Positions 12,448-22,863 of a stretch of 64,000 nucleotides of DNA are shown in pieces; position 1 is the stretch's first letter; each line of letters begins with the position of its first letter. This stretch comes from Zoroaster sp. YZ-2022. Lineage: Eukaryota > Echinodermata > Asteroidea > Forcipulatida > Zoroasteridae. Under the pieces are notes generated by a model, which did no database searches, was not told the origin of the DNA, and saw only the letters and a list, made by a program, of their open reading frames with translations. The translations under genes were made by a program, and so were the position numbers. The stretch covers positions 58,901,152-58,965,151 of the forward strand of contig CM055817.1 of the NCBI GenBank assembly GCA_029582265.1. Direction: 5' to 3'.

Positions 12448-12746
12448 ACAAGGCAATAAGACGAGCACACTACAAGCTGCCATCTCGTGCTGAAATAACT
12501 GCACACTTTGCTGGAGCAAAATTCTTCAGCAAGTTAGATGCATCAAGTGGATTCTGGCAAATACAGTTTGATGAGGCCAGTTCCAAGCTGTGTACATTCA
12601 TCTCTCCTTTTGGGAGGTATCGCTTCCTCCATCTTCCATTTGGCATCAGCAGTGCACCAGAGGTCTACCACAAAATTATCCATGACCTATTCATGGAAGT
12701 TGCGGGAGTCAATACCATGATGGATGACATCATCGTCTGGGGATAA
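12423..12746 (+). pseudogene. Ty3/gypsy reverse transcriptase palm
   Basis: CLDPRDLNKAIRR and FSKLDASSGFWQIQ (motif A aspartate), LPFGISSAPEVY (motif B) and a DDI motif in NTMMDDIIVWG (motif C, with MMDD where YxDD is usual) identify the RT palm of Ty3/gypsy. A stop codon follows VWG at 12744-12746. The thumb continues in another frame to about 13060. It would copy the element RNA into cDNA inside Gag particles, but the break makes this copy inactive. Confidence 0.8.
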
Positions 12747-13105
12747 ACTCGAAAAGAGCATGATGAGCATCTCAGACAAGTACTAGAGATCGCACGAAGC
12801 AACAATATCTCAAACTCAACCGAGAAAAGTGTGAGTTTGGAGTACACAGTCTGACTTTCATTGGGGATGTTATCAGCAACCTGGGAGTCCAGCCAGATCC
12901 CAAGAAAGTCACTGCAATTCTCAACATGGAAAGACCAAAAAATCGCAACGATATTCAGAGATTCATGGGGATGATCAACTACATGGGAAAGTTCATCCCA
13001 GATCTGTCATCTAAGTCAGCCCCTCTACGGAGTCTGCTGGATAAGAGAAACCAGTGCATATAGTTAGAGGCACAGGAAAAGGCCTGGCAAAAGCTAAAAG
13101 TAACA

Positions 13106-14302
13106 TTGACAACCGAGCCAGTCCTAAAATTCTATGACCCAGCAAAGCCAAGCAAGCTGTCAGCTGACGCATCAGAAAATGGAATTGATGCAGTCCTACT
13201 ACAGCTGTATGATGATGCGTGGGCACCTGTGGCGTACGCATCGAGAGCCATGACTGAGGCCGAAGAAAGATACGCCCAGATAGAAAAAGAACTGTTAGCT
13301 ATTACATATGCGTGTGAGCATTTTCATCAGTACATCTATGGACAGCAGGTAGAAGTGGAAACCGATCATAAACCAGTCGTACCATTGTTTACAAAGTCAC
13401 TGATGAGTGACTGTCCCCTGCGAGTCCAACGGTTGCTTATCAGAATCCAACGCTATGACCTGAAAGTGTCCTACACACCAGGCAAATTCATGTATACAGC
13501 GGACACACTCTCCAGAGCTGTAGACCCACACGCAGAGACAGACAGTTCCAGAGAAGACGACATCAAAGCATATGTCGATATCATCTTGACATCAATGCCT
13601 GTATCCTCCAACAGAAAGGAAGAAATCATCAAGGAAACACTGCACGATGAAACACTGCAGACATTGACCAAAGTCATACATGAAGGATGGCCCGACAACA
13701 AAGGCATGTGTCCAGTAAAAATAAGAGACTACTGGAATGCACGTTATGAACTATCTGTAGCAGGAGGCATGTTGTTCAAAGGCAGTAAGATTATCATTCC
13801 AGCATCACTGCGCACAACCATGCTCAACAAAATACACGAAGGGCACCTAGGCATTGAAAAGTGCAAAAGAAGAGCCAGAGAGGTAATGTACTGGCCACAC
13901 ATCAACCAACATGTGTCAAATATGGTGAAGAACTGCAACTCATGCCTACCATATCAGAGGAAACATATGGCAGAGAATCTTCAGTCACACCCAACTCCCA
14001 ACCGTGCCTGGGAAAAAATTGGAGCAGATCTCTTCACAGTTCACGGTAAGAACTACCTTGTCATCGTGGACTATTTTTCGCAGTTCATCGAAATCTGCAC
14101 ACTGAATAGCACAACCAGCAGCAGTGTCATAAAGAATATGAAGTCAGTGTTTTCTCGACAAGGAACGCCTTGTGAAGTATTTTTTACTGACAATGTGCTG
14201 CAAGTGCTGAGTTTAAACACTTCTCAGCAGATTGGGACTTCATTCATTCAACATCCAGTCCACACTATCCTCAGTCCAACGGACTTGTTGAATGTGCAGT
14301 GA
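13106..14302 (+). pseudogene. Ty3/gypsy RNase H and integrase
   Basis: The 398-codon frame first carries RNase H: LSADASENGIDAVL near residue 20, then EKELLAITYACEHFHQYIYG, then TDHKP, ending with YTPGKFMYTADTLSRAV. After a spacer comes the integrase zinc-binding domain (HEGHLGIEKCKRRA ... NCNSCLPYQ, an H-H-C-C pattern near residues 240-285). The DDE core follows, with GADLF and a later FTDN. The third acidic residue and the C-terminal domain fall in an overlapping frame that begins at 14299. Confidence 0.85.
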
Positions 14303-14985
14303 AGATCGTCAAGAACATGATACTGAAGACGACTCACAGCGGCCAAGATATATACAAGGCATTACAGATTTATCGTAGTACACCATTGGAGTGTGGACGC
14401 TCTCCAGCCGAATTGCTGTACAACCGGCGTATCAGATCAAATCTACCCATGGCAGATAATTTGTTGAACTTTCAGCGTCTTGACACTCAAGCCTTCAGAA
14501 GAAGAAAGAAGGAACAGAAGAACAAACAAAAAATACAGCACAAAAAACAGTCTGGATCACGTGACCTACCACCGCTACAGATAGGCGACACAGTCAAACT
14601 ACTGAACACAGAGAACAACGCTTGGTCTCAAGGTGGAGTCGTGTCAGCCACACTGCCGAATCGCTCGTACCAGGTTCAGACAGAAACGGGTACCCTCCGT
14701 AGGAACAGACGAATGCTGAGAAATGCCCCAGTAGAGCAACAGCAACACGAATCCAGTCACATACCGTTTGAAACGCTATCAGCGGATCACATCCCAACCA
14801 CCGAGACTACAGTCCAAGGAGATCTGAGCAAACACAGCAATGATGGCAATTATGATCAGCCCGTCAGTCTCAAACAAAGGCAACAAAGAATCACCAATGA
14901 CAACAAGAAGTGGTCGTGTCGTGAAGCCACCCACAAGACTCGATCTGTGAGATGCCAACGTTCACCTGCTAATAGACTGAAATGA
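14299..14985 (+). pseudogene. Ty3/gypsy integrase C-terminal part
   Basis: A frame of 228 codons, overlapping the previous one by four bases, continues the integrase. It has the helix after the catalytic core (QIYRSTPLECGRSPAELLYN, a hallmark of Ty3/gypsy integrases). A basic stretch RRRKKEQKNKQKIQHKKQ follows, then an SH3-like DTVKLLNTENNAWSQG segment. No chromodomain is visible. The polypurine tract and right LTR follow about 200 bases downstream. Confidence 0.8.
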
Positions 14986-15202
14986 AACTGGCCATAACGT
15001 TGTTTGTTTAGTTAAAGTTTAGAGTTAAAATTAGTTGAAGTTTTGACAAGTTTTTTCCTAACAGTATTGCAGACAGCATGTGTTTATTCTTAATGAACAG
15101 AGACCAACTAAACTATGGATTGGATCTTCACTAGCATTTAATAATTATATTACTCGTGAACATTTCTACAATAATTTAAAATGAACTTTTGAGAAAGGAA
15201 GA

Positions 15203-15386
15203 TGTGTTGATATTGCACACTTAAGTTCAGTCACTAACATGCTACAGCGCCCTCTCTTGTTTTTAGAAGTACAGGGCTATGAAAACATGGCTGTTTAGGC
15301 GTAAGACCAGTAATACAATATAAGGGAACACTTGCAACATAATCCAGTGTAATCCTTGCCATCCTGTCTCAATAAATAACAATACA
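15203..15386 (+). repeat. Right LTR of the Ty3/gypsy element
   Basis: It matches the left LTR except for small indels (for example a CAT deletion near the start and a short insertion after TTTTTAGAA). TAGGG follows it as target duplication. Confidence 0.85.
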
Positions 15387-15604
15387 TAGGGAACACCGGA
15401 CTTTTAACATCAAATAGGTTTGGGCCATGTGCAATGATATGTACCAGCAATATTGCCACAATGGCCGTGTTCAATCTACCACATGTCTAAATTCTTTGTT
15501 AACTCATCAATTCTGTGAAACATTGTATTTATCTGAAATAAATGATCTTGCTTTAACTGAGATTATTCCGGTGTTCCCTAAATTGTTTTGAGTAGTATAT
15601 TTAC

Positions 15605-15689
15605 CGTTGCACACTCCAGGAATAAACTGTACGTCGTCAATAGCGATATCTCCGGTAAACGACTTCCCCACAACCCCCTCAAAGATGAC
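15605..15689 (-). CDS. Gene A exon: MAM-1 C-terminal exon
   Basis: An 85-nt exon with acceptor after GATTAG and donor GTAAA, phase 0 in and phase 1 out. It encodes VIFEGVVGKSFTGDIAIDDV and then QFIPGVCN, the C-terminal strands of a MAM domain: the hydrophobic strand, the G-D-I-A-I-D-D-V signature and the last Cys. It completes the MAM domain begun by exons 18741-18890 and 17269-17513, with consistent phases. A MITE begins 11 bases downstream of its donor. Confidence 0.88.
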
Positions 15690-15769
15690 CTAATCAAGGA
15701 AAATAACATTCAAATGATCATAGCAAACTCTAAATTGATTTCTTTCTGCATTTAAGGCCAACAAAAAAG

Positions 15770-16106
15770 TCTCATGGTTCTGGTCATAGGTCGGCTTCAA
15801 AATCGGTGCAGTGACGCGCTTTTTAGGGTCCATCTTTTTTCCTTTTTTTTGCCAACCAGTGAAATACATGATACATGTTATATATATTTATTGGAACCAG
15901 ACCAAATTTCCCATACACAAAGTATGGTGGTTAAAGAGATGCCTCACAAATTGGCCAAACGTTCATAACCCTATGTAAACAAGTGGTTTAAAACACAGCA
16001 CGACAGAATTCCAATAGATCCAACAATTGGACAAAAATGCCAACACGTGGGTCGGAGGCGACACGCACAGAAACCAGAAACCAGAGACTTTTTTTGGGCC
16101 TAACAG
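15770..16106. repeat. Dispersed repeat family (four or more copies)
   Basis: The sequence from TCGGCTTCAAAATCGGTGCA to the CAGAAACCAGAAAC region recurs at about 27110-27340, inverted at about 40290-40420 and 40600-40750, and partly at 41.88-41.95 kb. No conserved ORF is shared by the copies, and termini could not be set. Confidence 0.6.
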
Positions 16107-16312
16107 TCGGACTCAAGATAAACATTTAATGACCAAACTGTGAGAGTTTCTGCTCAATGTATCTTGTAAATCATGAGAAAATTATAAAAAAGTATGCACA
16201 ATTTGTTCACTGAAAATTCAATCTTCGTGGAATAGACTTCCTAATAGCCAAAAATCACTTTGGTAACTCTTTAAAAGGTGCAAAGTTTTCAGGGAACAAA
16301 CAGCGATGTTAA

Positions 16313-16490
16313 AGGGACAGCATCATCACAATCAGCGTAGACTTTCAACAGGGCATGGACTGAAAAATACTGGCTCACTTGTGCAGCAGCAATGGTAGTA
16401 TTACCTTATCATGTGATTATTTTCAGCTTTAGTTAATCTAAAACTAGCACTGCAATTCCATGCCCTGTTGATCGTGACGATACTGTCCCT
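16313..16490. mobile_element. TTAA-flanked MITE, 178 bp
   Basis: TTAA at 16309-16312 and 16491-16494 flank inverted ends AAGGGACAGCATC and GATACTGTCCCT. A one-ended relative lies at 6299 in the other duplication copy. Confidence 0.7.
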
Positions 16491-16654
16491 TTAATAATCT
16501 GGCTTAGTCCCCCTGGTACTGGTTGATGGCCTCAGTGTACATGTAGTTGCCTTATAATAATACTCATATATTATGCAAACATATATGCAAATAATATGTA
16601 AATAATATGTAAAAATGTCTCTTCTCTGAAATAAAAGTATATTCAACAGATATC

Positions 16655-17022
16655 TCAGTGCCATGGCCGAGCGGACTAGCACATCAGACTTGTGTTCTGA
16701 TGGCTGAGTCATCAGAATGTGGGTTCGAATCCTGGCTGCAACCATGGTACTTGTGTCCTTGAGCAAGGCATTTCACTGTACGATGCCCCTCTTCACCCAG
16801 GAGTATAAATGGGTACCTGTGAGGGTAGAGGTTGATATTGTGGTTGAAAAAGCTTCCAATGCACTACGGTAGCTCGGGGCTGTATACTCCCCAGGGAACT
16901 GAGAAAGTTTAAGGATTGATATTGGCCCAATGACCAGGGGTAATAATGTAAAAGCGCCTTGTATCCTTTGGCAATTTGGCGCTTTATAAAATGTTGTCGT
17001 CGTCGCCGCCGCCGCTGCCGCC
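16655..17022 (+). mobile_element. tRNA-derived SINE, full length
   Basis: The head carries an A-box-like TGGCCGAGCGG and a B-box GGTTCGAATCC, spaced as in a Ser/Leu-type tRNA with a long variable arm. The head is followed by a non-tRNA body and a 3' end TTTATAAA with a GTC/GCC microsatellite. It is a SINE, not a functional tRNA gene, because it continues into the repeated body that is also present at 6857. Confidence 0.75.
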
Positions 17023-17268
17023 CTCCATGGGAGGAATGTACTCCTTTTTTATCACAAGTGCAAGTTTTTATCACAAGTGCAAGTAAATTTTGTGGACAAC
17101 CCTTTTTTGCTCTGTGCCCCCTCTTTTTTGAGACCATGGATCCGCCCCTTCCATTACCTTTTTTTTCAAATCAAGGTAGCTTTCGGATAATAACAAATCA
17201 TTTTGTAATTGGGTAATTTCCAATTTTGTACAAAGTGATGAGCAATTTCAGCAAACGGCGCCCAATAC

Positions 17269-17513
17269 CTGGTAACGATCGGCACTCCTCAGTCCAACCT
17301 GTCCGTACTTCCAGTCTATCGAGTTGGCGCTCTGCTCGCCACTCAAGTACCAAACAGTACTGTCATATGCCGTAGCGCCTCCGTTGAAACCCCTCTTAAA
17401 GACGAATAATTCGCCGATGTCGGTGCCGTACATGTGATACCAAAAGGTTAAGCAGACTCCTGAGCCCGTCGTCGGGGCAAAGTAACTGCTCACGAGACGG
17501 GCGTAGTCCCCAG
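17269..17513 (-). CDS. Gene A exon: MAM-1 middle exon
   Basis: A 245-nt exon, phase 1 in and phase 0 out, acceptor after GAGTAG, donor GTATT. It encodes GDYARLVSSYFAPT, SGVCLTFWYHMYG, GELFVFKRGFNGG and WKYGQVGLRSADRYQ, the middle strands of a MAM domain. It is the paralogue of the exon at 9231-9475. The differing residues (for example F/L after SSY, Y/F after FW) are mostly conservative, which suggests both copies have been under constraint. Confidence 0.88.
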
Positions 17514-17726
17514 CTACTCGGGGTGAGCTGGTTTGGATGTATAGGATGTAACCTATGTTTGAAAAAAAAACGCGAGATTCCAGAATGTTTTAAGTTCCTT
17601 ACGTTAGTATCATAAATCTTTATGTTTGCATATACAGTAGTGATAACCTTAATATCGCATTAGCCAATCGTTTAAGTGTCCAGGTTTATGTTTGCCCTCA
17701 TTGGCTCATTGAATAATTTTGTCTTA

Positions 17727-18130
17727 AGGGAGGAGGGCCAAAGTCATGGTACAGCCAAGCCTTTGAGAAGCCTGGCCAGACCCAGGCTACCTGGCCTCCT
17801 AATCTGTCTTTTGTGAGTCCTAATCCTGTAACAGTATAGTACCTTTTAACCAACCTATAAATATAGTACCTGCCAATCAACATAACCTGAGCTTCTGGAG
17901 GGCGTAGCCCAGCCAAGTAGAGCTCATTGTAATGGCTGCAGTTGTCGACAAAAGACAGCTGAGGTGTCAGTCAAGTCTGTGTTAACAAGAGCTATTTGAG
18001 ATCTATTCATTATTAAAGGATATTTTGTATTCAAATGGGAGATTATATAGGCCCTAGGCCTGGGCAAAGTCTGGGCCTGGCCGGGGTTCTCAAAGGCTTG
18101 GCTGTACCATGACTTTGGCCCTCCTCTCTA
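17727..18130. mobile_element. Foldback MITE with about 60-bp inverted ends
   Basis: The left end reads GGAGGGCCAAAGTCATGG and the right end CCATGACTTTGGCCCTCC. The complementarity continues through CCAAGCCTTTGAGAA. A half copy lies at 19043-19115 and another begins at about 9702. It carries no ORF. Confidence 0.75.
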
Positions 18131-18740
18131 AGCTTATCCCCTTTCCTCTACCATTAACTTTTGACTTTACGTTTCTCAAGATCACATGTAATTTACTAAC
18201 ATTTTCTATCATGTTTTGTTTTGGCAGTTTTCAGTTTGCTTTGACTCACTGTTGTATTTCCTTGTTTTAACCCTCCTACTACTACAAGGGTCAAAATCAG
18301 TAAAAATTTTGATATACTTGCCAAGGTATATCTAGTGCACTTAAAAGTCAAAGACTGTCAAACCTTTACATGTAGTAAGTACATTTACAGGTCAAAATGT
18401 GTCGACCGTTTTTGACTGGTAAAAGCATTGTCTTGTATTGTTGAGGGTGGTCAAAATGACAGTCAAAACCAGTCAAAAATGCCCATGTGTGCACATTTGG
18501 GTCAACAGTCAAAACAGGAAGTTGACTGGTTTTGACTGTTGAAATTATGTATTTATCAAAATAGTTTTTTTAAGTGAATTCAAAGTTCTCATATAGTAAG
18601 ATTCTATTCAATAAGAATAGAATTTTTCAACTGCAAGGACCATTATTTCCCAGTAGCCATGTCCTCAGCAACAATTCTGCATGTAGTAAACAGCAAAATT
18701 CTGACTAATTCCCTCTCCCCCACCTCACCCAACCACTTAC
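18131..18740. other. Intron of gene A, no other gene seen
   Basis: The stretch around 18300-18540 has an irregular run of GGTCAAAA and CAGTCAAAA words (TTTTGACTG on the other strand), which looks like a decayed short tandem repeat. Nothing coding is visible. Confidence 0.5.
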
Positions 18741-18890
18741 CTGCTGAACAAGAACCAGTGAGTCCACAAGTGTGATCAACACTTGGTCCTGTGAAGTTAC
18801 TCATGGTGTCGCTGTTCAGACGAACCCAGTCAAACACATCGTCCTGTTTGTTCATCCACAGACAAGTATCACTCTCAAAATCGCAAGTTC
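18741..18890 (-). CDS. Gene A exon: MAM-1 N-terminal exon
   Basis: A 150-nt exon flanked by a TTTTTTTAG acceptor and a GTAAGTGG donor, phase 1 at both ends. It encodes [39 protein letters not shown] and [10 protein letters not shown]. The CDFE...C...W start and the DWVR strand are typical of MAM domains. An extra pair of cysteines (TCG...SC) lies near its end, and an NFT sequon fits an extracellular location. It is preceded by the LDLa exon in matching phase. Confidence 0.88.
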
Positions 18891-19340
18891 CTAAAAAAAT
18901 TCAAAAATGTTTAGTAATTTTTGGATTTTAGATTCTCTAATTCCGAGTAGGGTTAAAATGAGAATTCTACATAACACAGTCAACTTATTTGCCTTGCCTA
19001 TATAATTTGTACAGTTTATTTTTCAATTATTGGTTTATTAAGGGAGGAGGGTCAAAGTCGTGGTATAGCCAAGCCTTTGAGAAGCTCGACCAAGCCCAGG
19101 CTTTGCCCAGGCCTAACTTAATGTTATAAGTGTCTCTACTCATATTAGCACTAGGGGTGGAAGAAGATCAAACATCTCACCATTACTCCATCATGTTTTC
19201 ACCTATTATCATGTAACTTGATACAACTAATGTAATCTCTACCGATACTGCGTAAGAAGAAGCAGAGCTTGTAAACATGGGCTCCTTAGCAGCAGGTTCT
19301 GCGATATATAGGATTCTAGCCAGCCAATTGTCATCGGGAA

Positions 19341-19440
19341 AGCTCGGTGGTCAAGAGATTAAGACGTCTGCACAGTAAGCAGGAGGTCGTGGGTTCGAAT
19401 CCCGCTCGAGTCGCCTGTGAATTTTTTTCACAGACACTAG
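19341..19440 (+). mobile_element. tRNA-derived SINE, second family
   Basis: GCTCGGTGGTCAAGAGATTA (A-box region) and GGTTCGAATCCCGCTC (B-box) are followed by CGCCTGTGAATTTTTTTCAC. Partial copies lie at about 25.41-25.54 and 26.46-26.53 kb. It is inserted beside a Ty3/gypsy fragment. Confidence 0.7.
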
Positions 19441-19479
19441 GGCAGGATTTGAGCTCCTGCCAATTTTTGTAATTTTCCT

Positions 19480-20440
19480 TTTGTATAACAGATACTTCCT
19501 GCAGCGAAGCAGTAGTGGCCTGCACATGGTCCTCCACAGTTTTTGGGACTTTCCGTTCCTCTATCATCTTCTGCTCTGTCGTGTCTAGTATCCTAGCTAC
19601 CTCTTCACGCGGGATCCTTGAGAGTGAATCAGCATTTCCATTACTTTTACCTGGGCGATACAATATTTATAGGTGGAAAAGCGACAGATCGCTGACCCAG
19701 CGGTGACTATGTGCATCCAACTTCGCACTCTTCATGACATACGTCATTGGTTGTTGTCTGTGATGGCCGTGACTTTGTGTGCATACAAGTCGTCCCGACA
19801 CCATACATTAAAGGTCCAGTAACGTGCTCTGAACTCAAGCTTGTGTGCTGGAAACTTTATTTCTGCTGAAGACAGAGTTCTTCTAGCATACGCAATGACA
19901 CGTTCCCGTCCATCTTGTTGTTGCATCAGTACTGCACCTAGTCCGTCAAGGGAAGCATCTGTCTGTACTACAAATGGCAATGTGTAGTCAGCATAGGCTA
20001 AGATGGGTGCAGAAGTCAACTTGGAAATTAGGGTCCTAAACGCTACCTCACAGTTGTCTCTCCAAACGAATGGGGGATCCTTGCTACCACGATTTCCTCC
20101 AATTAACGCGAAGAGTGGGTTTGCAATCTTTGCAATGATTTAGGTTCTCTTTAGGTCTTCAATATGTTCTCTAACTTCCTGAAACTCTGTCTGCAGTATA
20201 CGTCTGTATGGCATTCGAAAAGGGGTTGGATCACTCAAGGGGATCTCGTGCTCCACTGTTTCAGTCGAACCTATATAGCCATTGAATTCTTCGAAAAGAC
20301 ATCAGCGTCCTGCTTCAGCAAGTCCTTAGTGACCTTCCTTTGTGATGGGGTCAGGTCTTCATTCTGGAGGTGGACATCTGCCAGGCAGCAATCACAGTCA
20401 CCGTTTGTTTAGACGTTATCACCTTTTTAATATCGTTTCG
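19480..20440 (-). mobile_element. Ty3/gypsy pol fragment
   Basis: On the minus strand, FVVQTDASLDGLGAVLMQQQ near 19.98 kb and AYARRTLSSAEIKFPAHKLE near 19.87 kb are RNase H. MYRPGKSNGNADSLSR near 19.66 kb is the end of RNase H and the link to integrase. The RT part, upstream near 20.0-20.4 kb, is only weakly readable. No LTRs are attached. It is a different lineage from the 10.4-15.4 kb element (its ADSLSR boundary and spacing differ). Confidence 0.75.
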
Positions 20441-20605
20441 GTTTGCGGTAACACCATGTGTTTATCTCAACTATCGCGAAGCTGAGGTACAGGTTCTGAA
20501 AAAAACCTTATCGCACAACTTGTATCTCAACCTTCGTTAAGTGAGAAAGGTTCAAGGGAGAACCGATGTCGGGCAACTCGAGGAGGAGACAGGAGGAGAT
20601 GGTTA
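20435..20605. repeat. Terminal-repeat-like sequence, related to 50.34-50.49 kb
   Basis: GCGGTAACACCATGTGTTTA, AGGTTCTGAAAA and a long tract up to GAACCGATGTCGGGCAA recur inverted at about 50341-50490. GGTAACACCATGTG also resembles GGTGACACCATGTGG of the Penelope-type repeat, so this may be a sister family. Confidence 0.55.
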
Positions 20606-20701
20606 GTAGAGATAGAGGAGGGCAAATATAGTAGAGATAGAGGAGGGTAAATATAAATTGTTTGTATTGAATGTTCAGTTCAAGTTATTTTCCACTCAAT
20701 T

Positions 20702-20877
20702 AATACAACATACAAAAACATGTATCTGTAAAGAACTCAGACAAGAGTGATTATAGTTGGTGGAGGTCTCCATAAAGCAAGCTTGTCAATCAATACAACA
20801 TACAAAAACATGTATCTGTAAAGAACTCAGACAAGAGTGATTATAGTTGGTGGAGGTCTCCATAAAGCAAGCTTGTC
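20702..20877. repeat. 90-bp tandem duplication
   Basis: The unit starting AATACAACATACAAAAACAT at 20702 is repeated almost exactly at 20792 and ends in GCTTGTC near 20877. Near identity implies a recent event or an assembly duplication. Confidence 0.9.
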
Positions 20878-20934
20878 TAGAGGAGACGAAACAAGTACGT
20901 TTAGAGAATTGTGGGATATAACTAATATTATTAA

Positions 20935-22040
20935 CCCTATCAAGCCTGGGCTGTTTTGTTTTCCTTGTCAGACCTGGGGAGGGGCACAATGAACCCCTCC
21001 CCTCCGTATTTTTTGTATTCAACAAATTTGTAAGCATGTTTGGTTTGGCGCGATCTATCTAATGAGGTCATGAAAACTTTCATAGGTTACCGTTAGAGGG
21101 CGCTATTCCCATTTTTTATTCATTTTCCTTCATTTTTGGGCAAAAATAGTATTTTCCCCATAACTTCCCTAATATTTATCCGACGGCCATATAATTTGGC
21201 ACAAATGTTGTCTTCGGTAAAAGCAACAATCTGACATCATCTAAGCAATGTTTTGGGTCATTTTGTTCCAAAAACATGATTTTTAAAGATTTTGACCCAA
21301 ATTTGTTTAAACCAAAAGTACAATAAAGGCAGATATAATAACATCCATGGTACTATTGATGACATAAATTTATACACTGAATAAAAAATTCTGAATTTAT
21401 ATTTTAAAAATCATGTTTTGGGGACAAAATATAACTTATTGTATTTAAACGTAATGGCAGCCATATTGGATTCCCAAAATGCACTGGAAGTGTTCACATG
21501 ACTCAATATTGTCCAGTTCAGAGTTTAAAGGTTGACAACAAACCCAAAAACACATTAAATTTTTAAAAGTACACTCACTGGCCATAAGTATTGCAACATC
21601 CCCAAAGTTCAGTTTGGAGAACTGTGTTACAATAATTTTTATTTTATTTACACTATACTTAAGACTTCTTGAAAGTGCCTGTGTTTTGAAGTCAATGTTC
21701 TTTTTTACTGTTCTTGCTCGGAAATTATGTAATATACGATCGATGAAATCGGATTAAATGATCATCTCACCTGTTACTTGTAAAGTGCTATTTTGAGCAT
21801 GTTGCAATACTTTTGGCCAGTGAGTGTGTCAAAAATCTAGTATTTTTAACACAAAATGGAAATTTAATTGGACCTGTTCAAAATAAACGGTTGCCATGGC
21901 AACCATGAACACCCATTATCATTGATTTTTGCGTGAGGGGATCCCAAAGAATAGTTAGGAAAAGTCAGTAAATTTCAGCGTGATCAGACAAAGCGTTCTG
22001 GAGACATTATAAAAAATGTCATTGGGCGGGCCTGATAGGG
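20935..22040. mobile_element. TTAA-flanked piggyBac-type nonautonomous element
   Basis: TTAA at 20931-20934 and 22041-22044 flank ends CCCTATCAAGCC and GGCCTGATAGGG. The 1.1-kb body has no transposase-like ORF. A short relative lies at 50804-51145, and an inverted internal fragment at about 36.23-36.45 kb (AGAACGCTTTGTCTG and the GAACAGGTCAAATT part). Confidence 0.8.
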
Positions 22041-22069
22041 TTAATTACACAACAAGCACTCATCATCAC

Positions 22070-22173
22070 CACAGTTTATTTCATCCGTGTAATCACGGCC
22101 CCATTACAAGCAGCTCTTATTGGTAGACACTTTCTATCCGGCTTACAGAGTATCTGCTCAACATTACACACAC
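22070..22173 (-). CDS. Gene A exon: LDLa-like module with a one-base deletion
   Basis: The acceptor after TTTTTTTAG gives phase 1, and the frame reads VCNVEQILCKPDRKCLPIRA and then ACNG. That is the first half of an LDL-receptor class A repeat. At a GGGG run (22099-22102) the frame then leaves the family pattern and meets TAA. In the next frame RDYTDEINC follows, matching the usual D...DE..C end, and a GTGAT donor closes the exon in phase 1. The exon is 104 nt and a 105-nt length would restore phase with both neighbours, so one base appears to be missing. One of the six family cysteines (the fifth) is also absent. LDLa modules bind calcium and ligands. Confidence 0.7.
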
Positions 22174-22284
22174 CTAAAAAACAAAGGTTTACAGCATACA
22201 AAGGCAATATTGTTTGTTTTTTAATAAGATTTTGAGAACATTCCGTACATAATGTGAAGTATTTACAAACCCAATAGTGCTGGT

Positions 22285-22400
22285 ATTAGATAGCTGAGTT
22301 GGTAGAGAGCTTCAATTCGGTAATATTAAGGTAACTGGTTCAAATCCTGCTCAGGTAAATTTTTCTTAGTTCACATAAAAAAGTTTCCTTGTGATTTATT
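22285..22400 (+). mobile_element. tRNA-derived SINE remnant
   Basis: TAGCTGAGTTGGTAGAG resembles a tRNA A-box region and GGTTCAAATCC a B-box. The acceptor stem does not close and the sequence runs on into an AT-rich tail, so it is not a working tRNA. Confidence 0.55.
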
Positions 22401-22863
22401 TGATTATATTTTTACTCAGTTCTAACTTTATGATCAGGGTGTGATTTTTTGTTGTTTCTCCAGTGTCCTGCATTTCCTGCGATTGTTTTGATTCCCTTTT
22501 CATGATGTTTAGTTCTATATTTCAAATTGTGATTCGTAAATTGATTGATGTGTCTCATTGCATTTTTGTTGGGTAACAATAACAGTAACATAATAGGGTA
22601 ATTTTAAATAATATGCAATATGCTTAACAAAAAAAATTATGGGTCACTCTATGGATAACATGGTAAGGATAACATTAACAGTTACTTTTGGTAGACGTAA
22701 TGGTCTGGATAACATTGTGAGCATATTCTTCTTAATATCCATTATTTTGATTACATAAATAGCCCAGATTTCATAATGAGCCACTTTAAGTTTCCCATTA
22801 TGGTTCGGTGATAATTGTTGATGGAACGTTATGATCTGGATAACATTATAATCCACTTGTTAC

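Larger units (their letters stand above)
10440..15386 (+). mobile_element. Ty3/gypsy LTR retrotransposon with intact target duplication
   Basis: Two LTRs (10440-10610 and 15203-15386) start TGTGTTGATATTGCAC and end in ACA. The 5-bp target duplication TAGGG flanks both ends (10435-10439, 15387-15391). Directly after the left LTR comes TGGTGTCAGAAGT, a tRNA primer-binding-type site. A purine tract GAGAAAGGAAGA precedes the right LTR. Between them are a decayed nucleocapsid zinc knuckle (near 11.74-11.80 kb), aspartic protease, RT, RNase H and integrase, in the Ty3/gypsy order. The LTRs differ by small indels and substitutions, and the pol frame is broken in several places. Confidence 0.9.
10421..15594. 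mobile_element. TA-flanked MITE, split by an LTR retrotransposon
   Basis: A 28-bp sequence starting TACTCAAAACAA recurs inverted at 15567-15594. The left arm is interrupted after TAGGG by the LTR element and resumes with AACACCGGA at 15392. Without the insertion the MITE is about 230 bp. TA at each outer end fits Tc1/mariner-type target duplication. Its right end lies 11 bases from the splice donor of the exon ending at 15605. Confidence 0.8.
16107..17750. repeat. Segmental duplication, copy 2 (contains MAM-1 middle exon)
   Basis: This is the right copy of the duplication described at 6091-9740. It lacks the LINE and Penelope insertions, so it serves as the empty-site reference. It differs from copy 1 by carrying the full SINE and a GTC/GCC-type microsatellite near 17000-17022. 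Confidence 0.85.

Noticed and set aside
16660..16745. Possible tRNA-Ser/Leu gene
   Set aside because: A- and B-boxes are present, but the acceptor stem does not close and the sequence continues into a repeated SINE body.
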